Positions 1-5,601 of a stretch of DNA of 5,994 nt are shown in pieces. The notes under the pieces were generated by a model that searched no databases, was not told the DNA's origin, and was given only the letters and a program-made list of their open reading frames with translations. The position numbers and the translations under genes are program-made. Source of the stretch: BPGX01 sp037447455 (lineage in GTDB: Bacteria; Bacteroidota; Bacteroidia; B-17B0; Aurantibacillaceae); contig JBBIGQ010000035.1 in assembly GCA_037447455.1 (NCBI GenBank), forward strand, positions 1 through 5,994. Direction: 5' to 3'. Position 1 is the stretch's first letter, and each line of letters starts with the position of its first letter.

Positions 1-251
1 GCCATATCTAAATTGCCTGAAGCCGAACCGCCAATAAGGATATTAGTTGTATCTAAATCGGTGAACCAACCCTTAGTCCATCTTTGAGATGACGAACCTA
101 ATGTCCAATTAGATTGAATTGGTAAAATGGCATTATCAACTTTTTTAATTAAATTAGCAGGAAAAACCCCGCCGCCAACCTGAGCTTGGCTAATTAAACC
201 AATTCCTGCCAGTAAAGCTATTAAAATACCTGTAATTAAAATTTTTCTCAT
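1..251 (-). CDS. Secreted or fibre-like phage protein, N-terminal part only
   Basis: The frame opens with ATG at 251 and stays open for 83 codons to the left edge, so the C-terminus lies outside the window. The first ~24 residues are a textbook Sec signal peptide: basic MRK, a hydrophobic stretch (ILITGILIALLAGIGLI), then SQAQ as a plausible cleavage zone. The mature part contains WTLGSSSQRWTKGW followed by TTNILIGG. Such 'LGs...RW' motifs recur in phage tail-fibre and appendage proteins, where they lead into repeated beta-structured or trimerising segments; that is recollection of the family style, not a search result. The gene begins 6 nt after the stop of the preceding virion-type gene, so it is probably in the same operon. 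There is no Shine-Dalgarno site; the upstream sequence is a run of A. A signal peptide on a virion-linked protein is unusual. Alternatives are a host-surface or secreted accessory protein. Confidence 0.8.
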   Translation of the reverse strand, partial: MRKILITGILIALLAGIGLISQAQVGGGVFPANLIKKVDNAILPIQSNWTLGSSSQRWTKGWFTDLDTTNILIGGSASGNLDM

Positions 252-257
252 ATTTTT

Positions 258-1361
258 TTATGTGAAATATACAAAAGTTACCCCTTCACCACCAACCGTA
301 GCGTCCAGATAAATTTTGTATAAATCATCTATATCTATTTGTATTGATTGACCCGCCGTTATTGGGATTCCTTGTCTGGTGGCTTCTGCTGCCACTACTG
401 TTGAACCACCAACTACTATTTCACCTGTATTAGAAAGCATTGCCATAATAATTACCCTTTTACAAGGAGTAGGAGAAACGACATTACTTATATCTATTTG
501 CATTGATTGACCCGCCGTTATTGGGATTCCTTGTCTGGTGGCTTCTGCTGCCACTACGGTTGAACCGCCAACTACTATTTCACCTGTATTAGAAAGCATT
601 GCCATAATAATTACCCTTTTACAAGGAGTAGGAGAAGCGACTAATGTTTCTCTTGTTCCAGCAACAGTTATCGTTTTTCTACCATCGCTAATTCCAGTAT
701 AAGGGGGGGTTTTAACTTCTAATTTTTGTAAATTTCCATCCTCTTTGGCGGGGTTAATACGTTCTCCCGAGCCGTCCTTTAACCCAACCACCTCCCAACC
801 CATTCCGCCCCCAATTCTCCCGACAATAGTCGCCAAAGCCTTGTAAAATTTCCCCTTCTCGTCAACCAAGATAACTGGCAAAGGATTTTTCCTGTCAATT
901 CCCTCAATCATCACCCTCAATCTGCCTTTTAAAATTTCAAATAATGCCTTAATAAAACTGAAAAACCCTGTAATTTCTATTGTTTTGGGTATTTCTATCG
1001 GTGGAACTTTAACATCAGGGGGCTTAACTACAACTTTTGGCTGAGGGATTTTTATTTCTGGAAATTTTATTTCAGGAATTTCAACCCTTGGCTTTAGTTC
1101 TACACTTTTAATCGCTTCAATGATTTTTTCCTTATCTTCCTGGTGGACTTTTTCTGCTTCTGATAGTTTTTGGGCAATAAAGTCTTCTATTTTTTTCTGA
1201 TATTCATTTGCGATTGCCTCTGCCAATGCCTTTCTTTCTTTTTCCCTCATTTCCAATAATAATTTCTTTCGTAATTCATCAAATTGGTCGAGTCCCACCC
1301 CTTTTATTTTTAAAAATTCATCTATTTGCTCCTTTAATTTTTTTAAGGCATCTTTATCCAT
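258..1361 (-). CDS. Virion-type protein with coiled coil, Pro-rich hinge and duplicated beta domain
   Basis: This 367-residue protein has ATG at 1361, one base after the portal stop, which suggests translational coupling. Residues 1-90 are Lys/Glu-rich and strongly helical or coiled-coil. Residues 91-128 form a proline hinge with alternating short units (VEIPEIKFPEIKIP, then VKPPDVKVPPIEIP). Residues 130-215 are a mixed region with a Gly-rich GRIGGGMGWEVVGL. The C-terminus (242-367) carries a beta-rich module, TPCKRVIIMAMLSNTGEIVVGG to AGQSxQIDI, present twice in tandem (242-294 and 295-347). Only the second copy continues into the closing strands DLYKIYLDATVGGEGVTFVYF. Modules of this look (CKRV...NTG...VGG...GIPI.AGQS...YLDA...GEGV) occur at the ends of phage structural proteins; I cannot name the family with certainty. 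Position after the portal suggests a virion or neck/tail part, but it could also be a fibre or decoration protein. Confidence 0.85.
   Translation of the reverse strand: MDKDALKKLKEQIDEFLKIKGVGLDQFDELRKKLLLEMREKERKALAEAIANEYQKKIEDFIAQKLSEAEKVHQEDKEKIIEAIKSVELKPRVEIPEIKFPEIKIPQPKVVVKPPDVKVPPIEIPKTIEITGFFSFIKALFEILKGRLRVMIEGIDRKNPLPVILVDEKGKFYKALATIVGRIGGGMGWEVVGLKDGSGERINPAKEDGNLQKLEVKTPPYTGISDGRKTITVAGTRETLVASPTPCKRVIIMAMLSNTGEIVVGGSTVVAAEATRQGIPITAGQSMQIDISNVVSPTPCKRVIIMAMLSNTGEIVVGGSTVVAAEATRQGIPITAGQSIQIDIDDLYKIYLDATVGGEGVTFVYFT
330..482. repeat. Tandem repeat copy nearest the 3' end of the virion gene (159-bp period)
   Basis: This 153-bp segment matches 489-641 with only four differences, at 342, 399, 408 and 478 against the same positions plus 159. 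The period is 53 codons, so the frame is kept. Two differences are silent; the others give Ile/Met and Val/Ala. This copy encodes protein residues about 295-345 and is followed by the strands that complete the domain. Confidence 0.95.
489..641. repeat. Tandem repeat copy encoding the upstream, incomplete domain unit
   Basis: Partner of 330-482, about 97% identical. It encodes residues about 242-292. A 6-bp spacer (483-488) separates the two copies. This unit ends after QIDISN and goes straight into the next copy, so it lacks the DLYKIYLDATVGGEG closing segment. Confidence 0.95.
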
Positions 1362-1362
1362 A

Positions 1363-3108
1363 TTATTCAGGAGCTAAAGCCCTTCCTAATGTTTCTCTTA
1401 ATCCTATCAATTTTTCAGTAGGAATTTCAGCTTCTGGGGGAACAGGAGGAGTTGGCATCATTAAAGCTCTGACTTTCTGCTCCTCAAACTCCATAACTTC
1501 TTTTATTTCTTCTGGGTTCAAATCAACCAAGTCCAACAGCTTTCTTTGGAAGTGTTTTTTAAGTGGGATATTGTCTGGCATCTGGCCCAAAACCGCAGTG
1601 AACTTCTGAATAGTGTCCAAACCTGAAGCCTCTTGCTCGGCCGAGGTATAAACTTTGACCTGATAACCATCTTTGGAAAGCCAATGCTTCGGCTGAATAA
1701 GTCGGGTGTATAATCTTCCAGTCTTCCAGCCTTTTTTTGCAAGTTTTACTGGTTTCAGGTTTTCGGCCTGTGCCTCAATGAATTTATACCAGCGGAAGCC
1801 AAAATCTTTCCAAGAAGGCAGATAGAATTTGGCCGTATGAATTGCCCTTTCCTGAGCCCTGCCTGCCAACAGTTGAACCTCGCCCAAGGTTATCTGTTTT
1901 CTTTCGGTCACTCCTTTTTGAATAGCGGTAACCGCAGTGGCTCTTTCTGCTATCGCCCTCAAGAATTCCATCTCTGGCAAGCTTTCCTTTAAATCAGGAA
2001 CATCCACTCTTTTGATAATTTTATTCGGATCGCCAGGCACCGGATACCATCCCCAAGGCACCGGGTCATAGGTCTGGGGTATAAATCTGGGGTCGGTGGC
2101 ATCGTAAAAATTCATTCCAAAATTTTTCAAAGTCCTGTTTTCCACCAGTTGCGAAAACCAAGAATTCAAAACCTTGTTGATTGGTCTAATAATATCTGCT
2201 AAAGCATCTGACCAAAAATCGGTCTGCTCTATATCATCCGCCCAACTGGAGAAAGGATAATGGTCACGCCAATAATTGTCCGGAGTTTCGCCAATGACCT
2301 CTTCCAAGGGTTTGTTCATCAAAATCTTATCACCAGTTTTTACAATCAGATAAATCTCTTGTCTATCGCCATTCCATAGTTTCCGGTAGCATTCGTTCAG
2401 CTCCACATAGGTCTCGCCCAAACTCGGGCTTTCAACATCTGGCACGCCCATTTTTTCCAATTTCTCTACCTGAGCCTTAACCGCCTCTAAATTTTCCTCT
2501 GCTTTTATCAGGCCTTCTTCAGTAGTGTAATATTCTTTTAACTCCCGGACCGCGGCCTGGCTATAGTTCGGATTCTCTTCCAAGCTTTTTAGGGTTCGGT
2601 AAATGCCAATATGGAAAAGAAAGGAGGCGGTATCTATGTCAGCTGGGTCGGTATATCTGTCAATCAAAACATTCTGGGGGTCAACAATTTCCACCATCGG
2701 CTCACCATCTATCACATTTAACTTTTTGAAGGAACGACCATATAACCCAACCTGTCTCTTATCCACAATGTCTTTCAAATCTACTTTTTGTTTTCTTTTG
2801 AAATCCAGCCAGTATTCATTAAGCACAATTTCTTTTTCTAATTTTTTGGCAAGTGCTTCCTCGGTCTTTGTTTTAACCTGTTCCTCAAACTCTAACTCTG
2901 GAGGGTCGTCAATGTTGGCCAACCAAGTCTTTATTGTCTCTTTCATCAGAGGAATTGAAACATTTTGCCTCTGGGTTAGTCTGTTCAAGGCCACTCTGCC
3001 CCGATAAAACGTGTAGTTCTCGTTCCATTCGGCGTGGCGCCTTTCTCGGTAATTAAAAGCCTGTTGATAATCAGCATCTAAAATTGCTATTAAATCTTCG
3101 TTTGTCAT
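1363..3108 (-). CDS. Phage portal protein
   Basis: The portal forms the dodecameric ring at one capsid vertex through which terminase pumps DNA. The preferred ATG at 3108 gives 581 residues (MTNEDLIAIL...). An in-frame TTG at 3138 would add ten residues (MVKFLACFWF), which are hydrophobic and unlike a portal N-terminus, so I reject it. Supporting features are the size, the position after TerL, an N-terminal helical region with RHAEWNENYTFYRGR, an early QNVSIPLMKETIKTWLANI stretch typical of the portal body, and the segment VEIVDPQNVLIDRYTDP (about residues 139-155), the usual 'dP.n...D' portal signature. A helical Glu/Lys-rich insert follows (about 180-220). The C-terminus is helical with a Pro-rich tail (PTPPVPPEAEIP). 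The length and style resemble the larger P22-like portals more than the ~400-residue HK97 type, but the subfamily is inference. Its GC content is visibly higher than that of the HNH gene just upstream. Confidence 0.87.
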   Translation of the reverse strand: MTNEDLIAILDADYQQAFNYRERRHAEWNENYTFYRGRVALNRLTQRQNVSIPLMKETIKTWLANIDDPPELEFEEQVKTKTEEALAKKLEKEIVLNEYWLDFKRKQKVDLKDIVDKRQVGLYGRSFKKLNVIDGEPMVEIVDPQNVLIDRYTDPADIDTASFLFHIGIYRTLKSLEENPNYSQAAVRELKEYYTTEEGLIKAEENLEAVKAQVEKLEKMGVPDVESPSLGETYVELNECYRKLWNGDRQEIYLIVKTGDKILMNKPLEEVIGETPDNYWRDHYPFSSWADDIEQTDFWSDALADIIRPINKVLNSWFSQLVENRTLKNFGMNFYDATDPRFIPQTYDPVPWGWYPVPGDPNKIIKRVDVPDLKESLPEMEFLRAIAERATAVTAIQKGVTERKQITLGEVQLLAGRAQERAIHTAKFYLPSWKDFGFRWYKFIEAQAENLKPVKLAKKGWKTGRLYTRLIQPKHWLSKDGYQVKVYTSAEQEASGLDTIQKFTAVLGQMPDNIPLKKHFQRKLLDLVDLNPEEIKEVMEFEEQKVRALMMPTPPVPPEAEIPTEKLIGLRETLGRALAPE

Positions 3109-3238
3109 AAACCAAAAACAAGCCAAAAACTTTACCAACCTAAAATTAGATTAGTAAAGCCTTTGGCTCGTAAGCACGGCCGCTGAACCGTAGTTTTCCA
3201 GCCAATAACTTTATTCAGTTATTATCTTAATTTACCAT
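3109..3238 (-). promoter_or_regulatory. Structured untranslated leader before the portal gene
   Basis: These 130 nt between the HNH stop and the portal ATG hold no credible ORF but fold well on paper. Reading the minus strand, there is a 7-bp perfect hairpin (AATAACT/AGTTATT, 3204-3223) and then a nested element: outer stem TTGGCT/AGCCAA (3200-3205 with 3163-3168) enclosing an inner stem ACGG/CCGT (3188-3191 with 3176-3179, loop UUCAGCGG). AGCC at 3165-3168 region can alternatively pair with the following GGCT across AAA, so two exclusive folds are possible. The GC content is locally higher than in the flanking AT-rich sequence. It could be an RNA processing or translation-control element, or a weak terminator, since the second fold is followed by only a broken T tract. 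It matches no RNA family I can name. Confidence 0.35.
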
Positions 3239-3559
3239 TTAACCAACAAGGCTGTCAAGGGTTTTATCATATTGTCGGTGGCAAAAATAACATAAAGAAA
3301 TAAAATCTTCTAATTTTCTCTTATATTGATGATTTATATTTGCCCAATGAATACTAAATGGATTATCTTTTATTCTCCCACACATTTTACAAATTTTAGG
3401 TGGCCCCTTATATCTTTTAACCCATTTGTGTAAACCACTATAACCTACTTTATTACCTTTCCACATTGGATTTCCTTCTCCTCTCATTGCTTTTCGTTTT
3501 TTATTTAGCCAATATCTACCATTATTTTTTATTTTAAATCTTTTTTTTAGTTTTATCAA
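3239..3559 (-). CDS. HNH endonuclease, homing-type, zinc-binding
   Basis: A 106-residue HNH nuclease if read from TTG at 3559. The zinc-binding Cys pairs are CKMC (57-60) and CYFC (90-93), and the core runs WANINHQYKR (72-81), LEDF, then LCYFCHRQYDK (89-99), with candidate catalytic and metal-binding His at 77 and 94. The N-terminal MRGEGNPMWKG followed by GLHKWVKR is typical of phage HNH proteins with a NUMOD3-like DNA-binding element. No ATG occurs before residue 25 (3487). That ATG would keep the whole HNH core but lose the upstream basic helix, so I prefer TTG, with doubt. From TTG the gene overlaps the zinc-ribbon gene by 26 bp. It is noticeably AT-rich compared with portal and TerL. Two roles are possible: a selfish free-standing homing endonuclease, or a packaging partner of terminase, as known for HNH proteins next to HK97-type terminases. 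The homing-type sequence favours the first. Confidence 0.87.
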   Translation of the reverse strand: MIKLKKRFKIKNNGRYWLNKKRKAMRGEGNPMWKGNKVGYSGLHKWVKRYKGPPKICKMCGRIKDNPFSIHWANINHQYKRKLEDFISLCYFCHRQYDKTLDSLVG

Positions 3560-3716
3560 GAGTAATTTGAATATCCCTTGGTAATTTTAAAATCTTTTTA
3601 CAATAAGAATTTGGACATTTAATTTCAACGGCGAAAACAGAAATGGCAGGATTCTCAGCTTTAAAAAGTATTGTTCCGCAATATTTACATTGAATTAAAT
3701 ATTTTTGAGAATTCAT
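3534..3716 (-). CDS. Small Com-like zinc-ribbon protein
   Basis: A 60-residue protein with ATG at 3716. Two Cys pairs, CKYC (10-13) and CPNSYC (34-39), with a hydrophobic core (ILFKAENPAISVFAVEIKCP) give the layout of the phage Mu Com family ('I.C..C...LF......IEIKCP.C'), small zinc-ribbon proteins. In Mu, Com binds mRNA and activates translation of mom. No mom-like gene is visible here, so the family's fold can be assigned but not that role. The second pair is C-x4-C rather than the usual C-x2-C. The C-terminus is Lys-rich (LDKTKKKI). Its ATG overlaps the TGA of the upstream 52-residue gene (ATGA, 3713-3716), a sign of coupled translation, and its 3' end overlaps the HNH reading frame. Zinc-ribbon proteins of this sort do occur beside terminase genes in phages, where they may be nucleic-acid-binding accessory factors. 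Confidence 0.68.
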   Translation of the reverse strand: MNSQKYLIQCKYCGTILFKAENPAISVFAVEIKCPNSYCKKILKLPRDIQITLDKTKKKI

Positions 3717-3871
3717 TTGAAAATAATCTTATACAAAATCTTCCATAAAAATTTCGGAATCCAAAAAGGTTTGGGCCGAAGCTCCGGCAAGTTCTTAAAA
3801 TAACCTTGTAAATATTCTGACTGCTTTCTTCTCATAAACTGACGCATTTTTTTAGCAAGTTTTTCATTCAT
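3713..3871 (-). CDS. Small basic protein between terminase and portal (52 aa)
   Basis: The gene starts with ATG at 3871, three bases after the TerL stop, and ends in TGA at 3713-3715 sharing ATGA with the next gene. It encodes 52 residues: a basic N-terminal helix (MNEKLAKKMRQFMRRKQ), SEYLQGYFKNLPELRPKP, and a hydrophobic, aromatic C-terminus (FWIPKFLWKILYKIIFK). The tight coupling on both sides is strong support for translation. The family is not one I can name. Small basic proteins ending in an aromatic amphipathic helix recur between terminase and portal genes in phages, so an accessory role in packaging or assembly is a guess from context. The end segment could instead contact membrane, but it is short (~17 residues) and interrupted by Lys and Pro, so it is unlikely to be a transmembrane span. 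Confidence 0.72.
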   Translation of the reverse strand: MNEKLAKKMRQFMRRKQSEYLQGYFKNLPELRPKPFWIPKFLWKILYKIIFK

Positions 3872-3874
3872 TGC

Positions 3875-5056
3875 TTAATAGTGATCCCACCCGACTCCCC
3901 CCACATCTTTTGGGGGCGTATAAGGATAAGACCTCTCCCTTAAATGCGTATGAATTGCATATCTGGCCCCTGAAAGCAAATGGTCATTTATCGGCACCGG
4001 CTCGTCCAAAATCTTTCCCTCTCTCTCCTTCCAGGAGTATTTTTTTATTTCCTGAATCAGGTTTAGAGAATCTTTAGTAATATAAATCTTTCTTGACTTC
4101 ATCGTATCAATCCCCTTTTTTACATCTTTGTCCGACGGAATAACCCAGAATCCCGCCCTTTTCATCTCCTCAATCCTTTGGGGTTCAGCCGAATCGGGAT
4201 AAATCTCTCTTGTTTTTGGCACGCCAATTTCTTCTATTTTTTTTATTAAATCTTGGTTCGTCAAAAACCTCTCATAAAGCAATTCCTTCAGATAAAAACC
4301 CTCGTCTTTTATCCTAATTTTTACCAAGCCAGAAGGACTATTGTAGCCAAAATCCAATCCGTAAATCGGCTCTCCCTCCGGCAACTCATCGCAATAATCC
4401 CAGTTGTCAAAAATTACAGTTTTGATTATTCCTTTCAGACCGAGCCCATAGATCCGCCAATAGTTCTCGTCTATCTCTTTGTAGTGTTCAATCTCTTTAG
4501 CCACATCAAGGTGTAAAAAAGGATTATTTTTATAGGTTGAAGGAATAATAATCTTGTCGTCTCTCGGAAAAATCTCATCATAAATCCAAGAGTAAGGATT
4601 GGACGGATTATAGTCCAAAAAAATCATCTTCTCCGTTCTTATTGAAAGTTGTCGCCAATCTTCCAAAGAAAATTCAAGAGCTTCGTTCAACCAGAGATAT
4701 TGCCTTCTTCTTGACCTTACCCGCAAGGGGTCTTCCACTGAGATAAACTCAATTAAATTATTGCGGAATTGGTAGATATTGTCAGTCTTGTTGTGCTTCT
4801 CTGGGTCATACAATTCGGCCTGTTTCAGGATATTGAAAAAGTCCCTCATTGCCGAAGTTTTCAGCGCTGGCAGCGTTTTTCTGGCGATTGTGAATACTTG
4901 ACCGTCTTCTTGAAACGCTAACAAAATAATTGCCTGACACAACGAATATGTCTTGCTGCTTCCTGTTCCGCCCTCCAAAATGCAAATTCTATAACCTTGT
5001 TTGATCGCATCCAGAATTTTCTCTAAAACAATGGTGCCTTTAAGATTTAGCTCCAT
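3875..5056 (-). CDS. terL: Phage terminase large subunit (packaging ATPase and nuclease)
   Basis: TerL pumps DNA into the prohead through the portal and cuts it into genome lengths. This 393-residue protein has the expected two-domain layout. In the ATPase half: Walker A EGGTGSSKT (28-36), an Arg/Lys-rich adenine-side segment TIARKTLPALKTS (56-68), Walker B LWLNEA (121-126, E125 as the likely catalytic Glu, with Asn where many families have Asp), and the coupling motif IFLDYNPS (145-152). In the nuclease half: YGLDFGYNSP (232-241, D235), YPDSAEP (286-292, D288) and PINDHLLSGARYA (355-367, D358), which are the three acidic RNase H-like metal ligands. This pattern fits the Terminase_3/Terminase_3C type. 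Length is slightly below the common 400-450 but both domains are complete. ATG at 5056 lies inside the last codons of terS (17-bp overlap), which fits translational coupling and fixes the start. Confidence 0.96.
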   Translation of the reverse strand: MELNLKGTIVLEKILDAIKQGYRICILEGGTGSSKTYSLCQAIILLAFQEDGQVFTIARKTLPALKTSAMRDFFNILKQAELYDPEKHNKTDNIYQFRNNLIEFISVEDPLRVRSRRRQYLWLNEALEFSLEDWRQLSIRTEKMIFLDYNPSNPYSWIYDEIFPRDDKIIIPSTYKNNPFLHLDVAKEIEHYKEIDENYWRIYGLGLKGIIKTVIFDNWDYCDELPEGEPIYGLDFGYNSPSGLVKIRIKDEGFYLKELLYERFLTNQDLIKKIEEIGVPKTREIYPDSAEPQRIEEMKRAGFWVIPSDKDVKKGIDTMKSRKIYITKDSLNLIQEIKKYSWKEREGKILDEPVPINDHLLSGARYAIHTHLRERSYPYTPPKDVGGVGWDHY

Positions 5057-5366
5057 TTTCTTTTTTGATAATTTCTATTTTCACTTTTTCTATTCCAGAA
5101 ATTTTTATTCCATCTTTTTCTCCTGGTTCTCCATAAAATTCTGTAAGAATTCTATCTAATGCTCGCCAATCTTTTTTATACATTTTTTGCCAAATTCTCC
5201 AAGTTTCATCTTGAATTTCTTGAGGATTTTTTTTCTTTCGCATACACCAATCTAAAATAAACTCTTTAAATTTCTTATTAAAAGAGACCTCTCCTTTTTG
5301 TTTTATGTGTCTTCTTGGATCGTATCCTTTTTTAAAAGGTGGTTTTAAGGTTTTAGGATTAGCCAT
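5040..5366 (-). CDS. terS: Probable terminase small subunit
   Basis: TerS recognises the packaging site and loads DNA onto TerL. The evidence here is mostly positional: a 108-residue gene immediately upstream of, and overlapping, terL. The sequence is consistent. It starts with a basic, Pro/Gly-containing segment (PPFKKGYDPRRHIKQKGE), as in small phage packaging proteins whose N-termini read 'GYDPRR'. A helical middle follows (VSFNKKFKEFILDWCMRKKKNPQEIQDETWRIWQKMYKKDWRALDRILTEFYGEPGEKDG), ending in the 'l...yG.P' pattern common to small terminases, and then a short beta-like tail (IKISGIEKVKIEII). No helix-turn-helix can be assigned with certainty. The ATG at 5366 has no Shine-Dalgarno site. 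The gene is more AT-rich than terL. It could also be a terminase-linked DNA-binding protein of another kind. Confidence 0.7.
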   Translation of the reverse strand: MANPKTLKPPFKKGYDPRRHIKQKGEVSFNKKFKEFILDWCMRKKKNPQEIQDETWRIWQKMYKKDWRALDRILTEFYGEPGEKDGIKISGIEKVKIEIIKKENGAKS

Positions 5367-5426
5367 AAATCGGTGAAAAATCGCTGAAAGTGGTTTTCTT
5401 TCTTATGATGGCTTATTTCTTTTTAG

Positions 5427-5469
5427 AAAGAGGCGGAAGGACAAAATCCAACCGCCTCTTTTCTTTTTT
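5427..5469 (+). terminator. Intrinsic terminator hairpin, plus-strand orientation
   Basis: A perfect 10-bp stem AAAGAGGCGG (5427-5436) with CCGCCTCTTT (5452-5461), extended inside an A/A bulge by GGA/TCC around a CAAAA loop, then a T-tract TTTTCTTTTTT up to 5469. The T-tract is on the plus strand. Read on the minus strand the stem is followed by CTAAAAAG, so minus-strand transcripts would terminate poorly and may pass through into terS, or be processed there. It lies between the acidic short ORF and terS. Confidence 0.65.
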
Positions 5470-5495
5470 GTCAGGGGCGGTGTCGCAGTAAAAAG

Positions 5496-5591
5496 TTATT
5501 CTTCTGGTGTTTCCTCCTCGTTTTCCTCTTCTGGCGTTTCAGGAGTTTCTTCCTCGCCAGCAACGGCTGTTTCTTGTAAGGTGTAAATCAT
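5496..5591 (-). CDS. Extremely acidic 31-residue peptide, uncertain
   Basis: ATG at 5591 to TAA at 5496-5498. The peptide starts MIYTLQETAVAG and continues as an almost unbroken Glu/Pro/Thr tail (EEETPETPEEENEEETPEE). The repeated ETPE pattern and the absence of basic residues make a chance frame less likely. Its start is 10 nt after the stop of the His/Cys ORF upstream, and the hairpin before terS follows 27 nt after its own stop, so it would be the gene just upstream of the packaging genes. There is no clear Shine-Dalgarno site; the leader contains AAAAGAAAA. I recognise no family. It could be a DNA-mimic-like or disordered acidic peptide, the surviving end of a longer gene, or non-coding. 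Confidence 0.42.
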   Translation of the reverse strand: MIYTLQETAVAGEEETPETPEEENEEETPEE

Positions 5592-5601
5592 TGGTTTTCT
5601 T

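Noticed and set aside
330..641. Template/variable repeat pair of a diversity-generating retroelement
   Set aside because: Only four differences, not concentrated at adenines of one copy, and no reverse transcriptase in the window.
3109..3138. Ten-residue N-terminal extension of the portal from TTG at 3138
   Set aside because: The added MVKFLACFWF is hydrophobic and unlike portal N-termini; ATG at 3108 is a better start and neither has an SD site.
3163..3223. tRNA gene in the gap before the portal gene
   Set aside because: A GGTTCA-containing loop is present, but no acceptor, D or anticodon arms can be placed at the right distances on either strand.
3713..3715. UGA recoding as in some candidate-phylum bacteria and their phages
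   Set aside because: TGA ends the 52-residue gene exactly at the ATGA overlap, Trp is encoded by TGG, and no long gene contains an internal TGA.
3109..3874. Group I intron or IscB-type element hosting the HNH gene
   Set aside because: TerL and portal are both uninterrupted, no P/Q/R/S core sequences can be made out, and the HNH protein is far too short for IscB, with no RuvC part.
1208..4516. Plus-strand open frames at 1208-1609, 2603-3007, 3871-4077 and 4253-4516, and the minus-strand frame at 1518-1742
   Set aside because: They lie antisense to or out of frame within the portal, terL and virion genes, show low-complexity or Ser/Phe-rich translations, and resemble no family.
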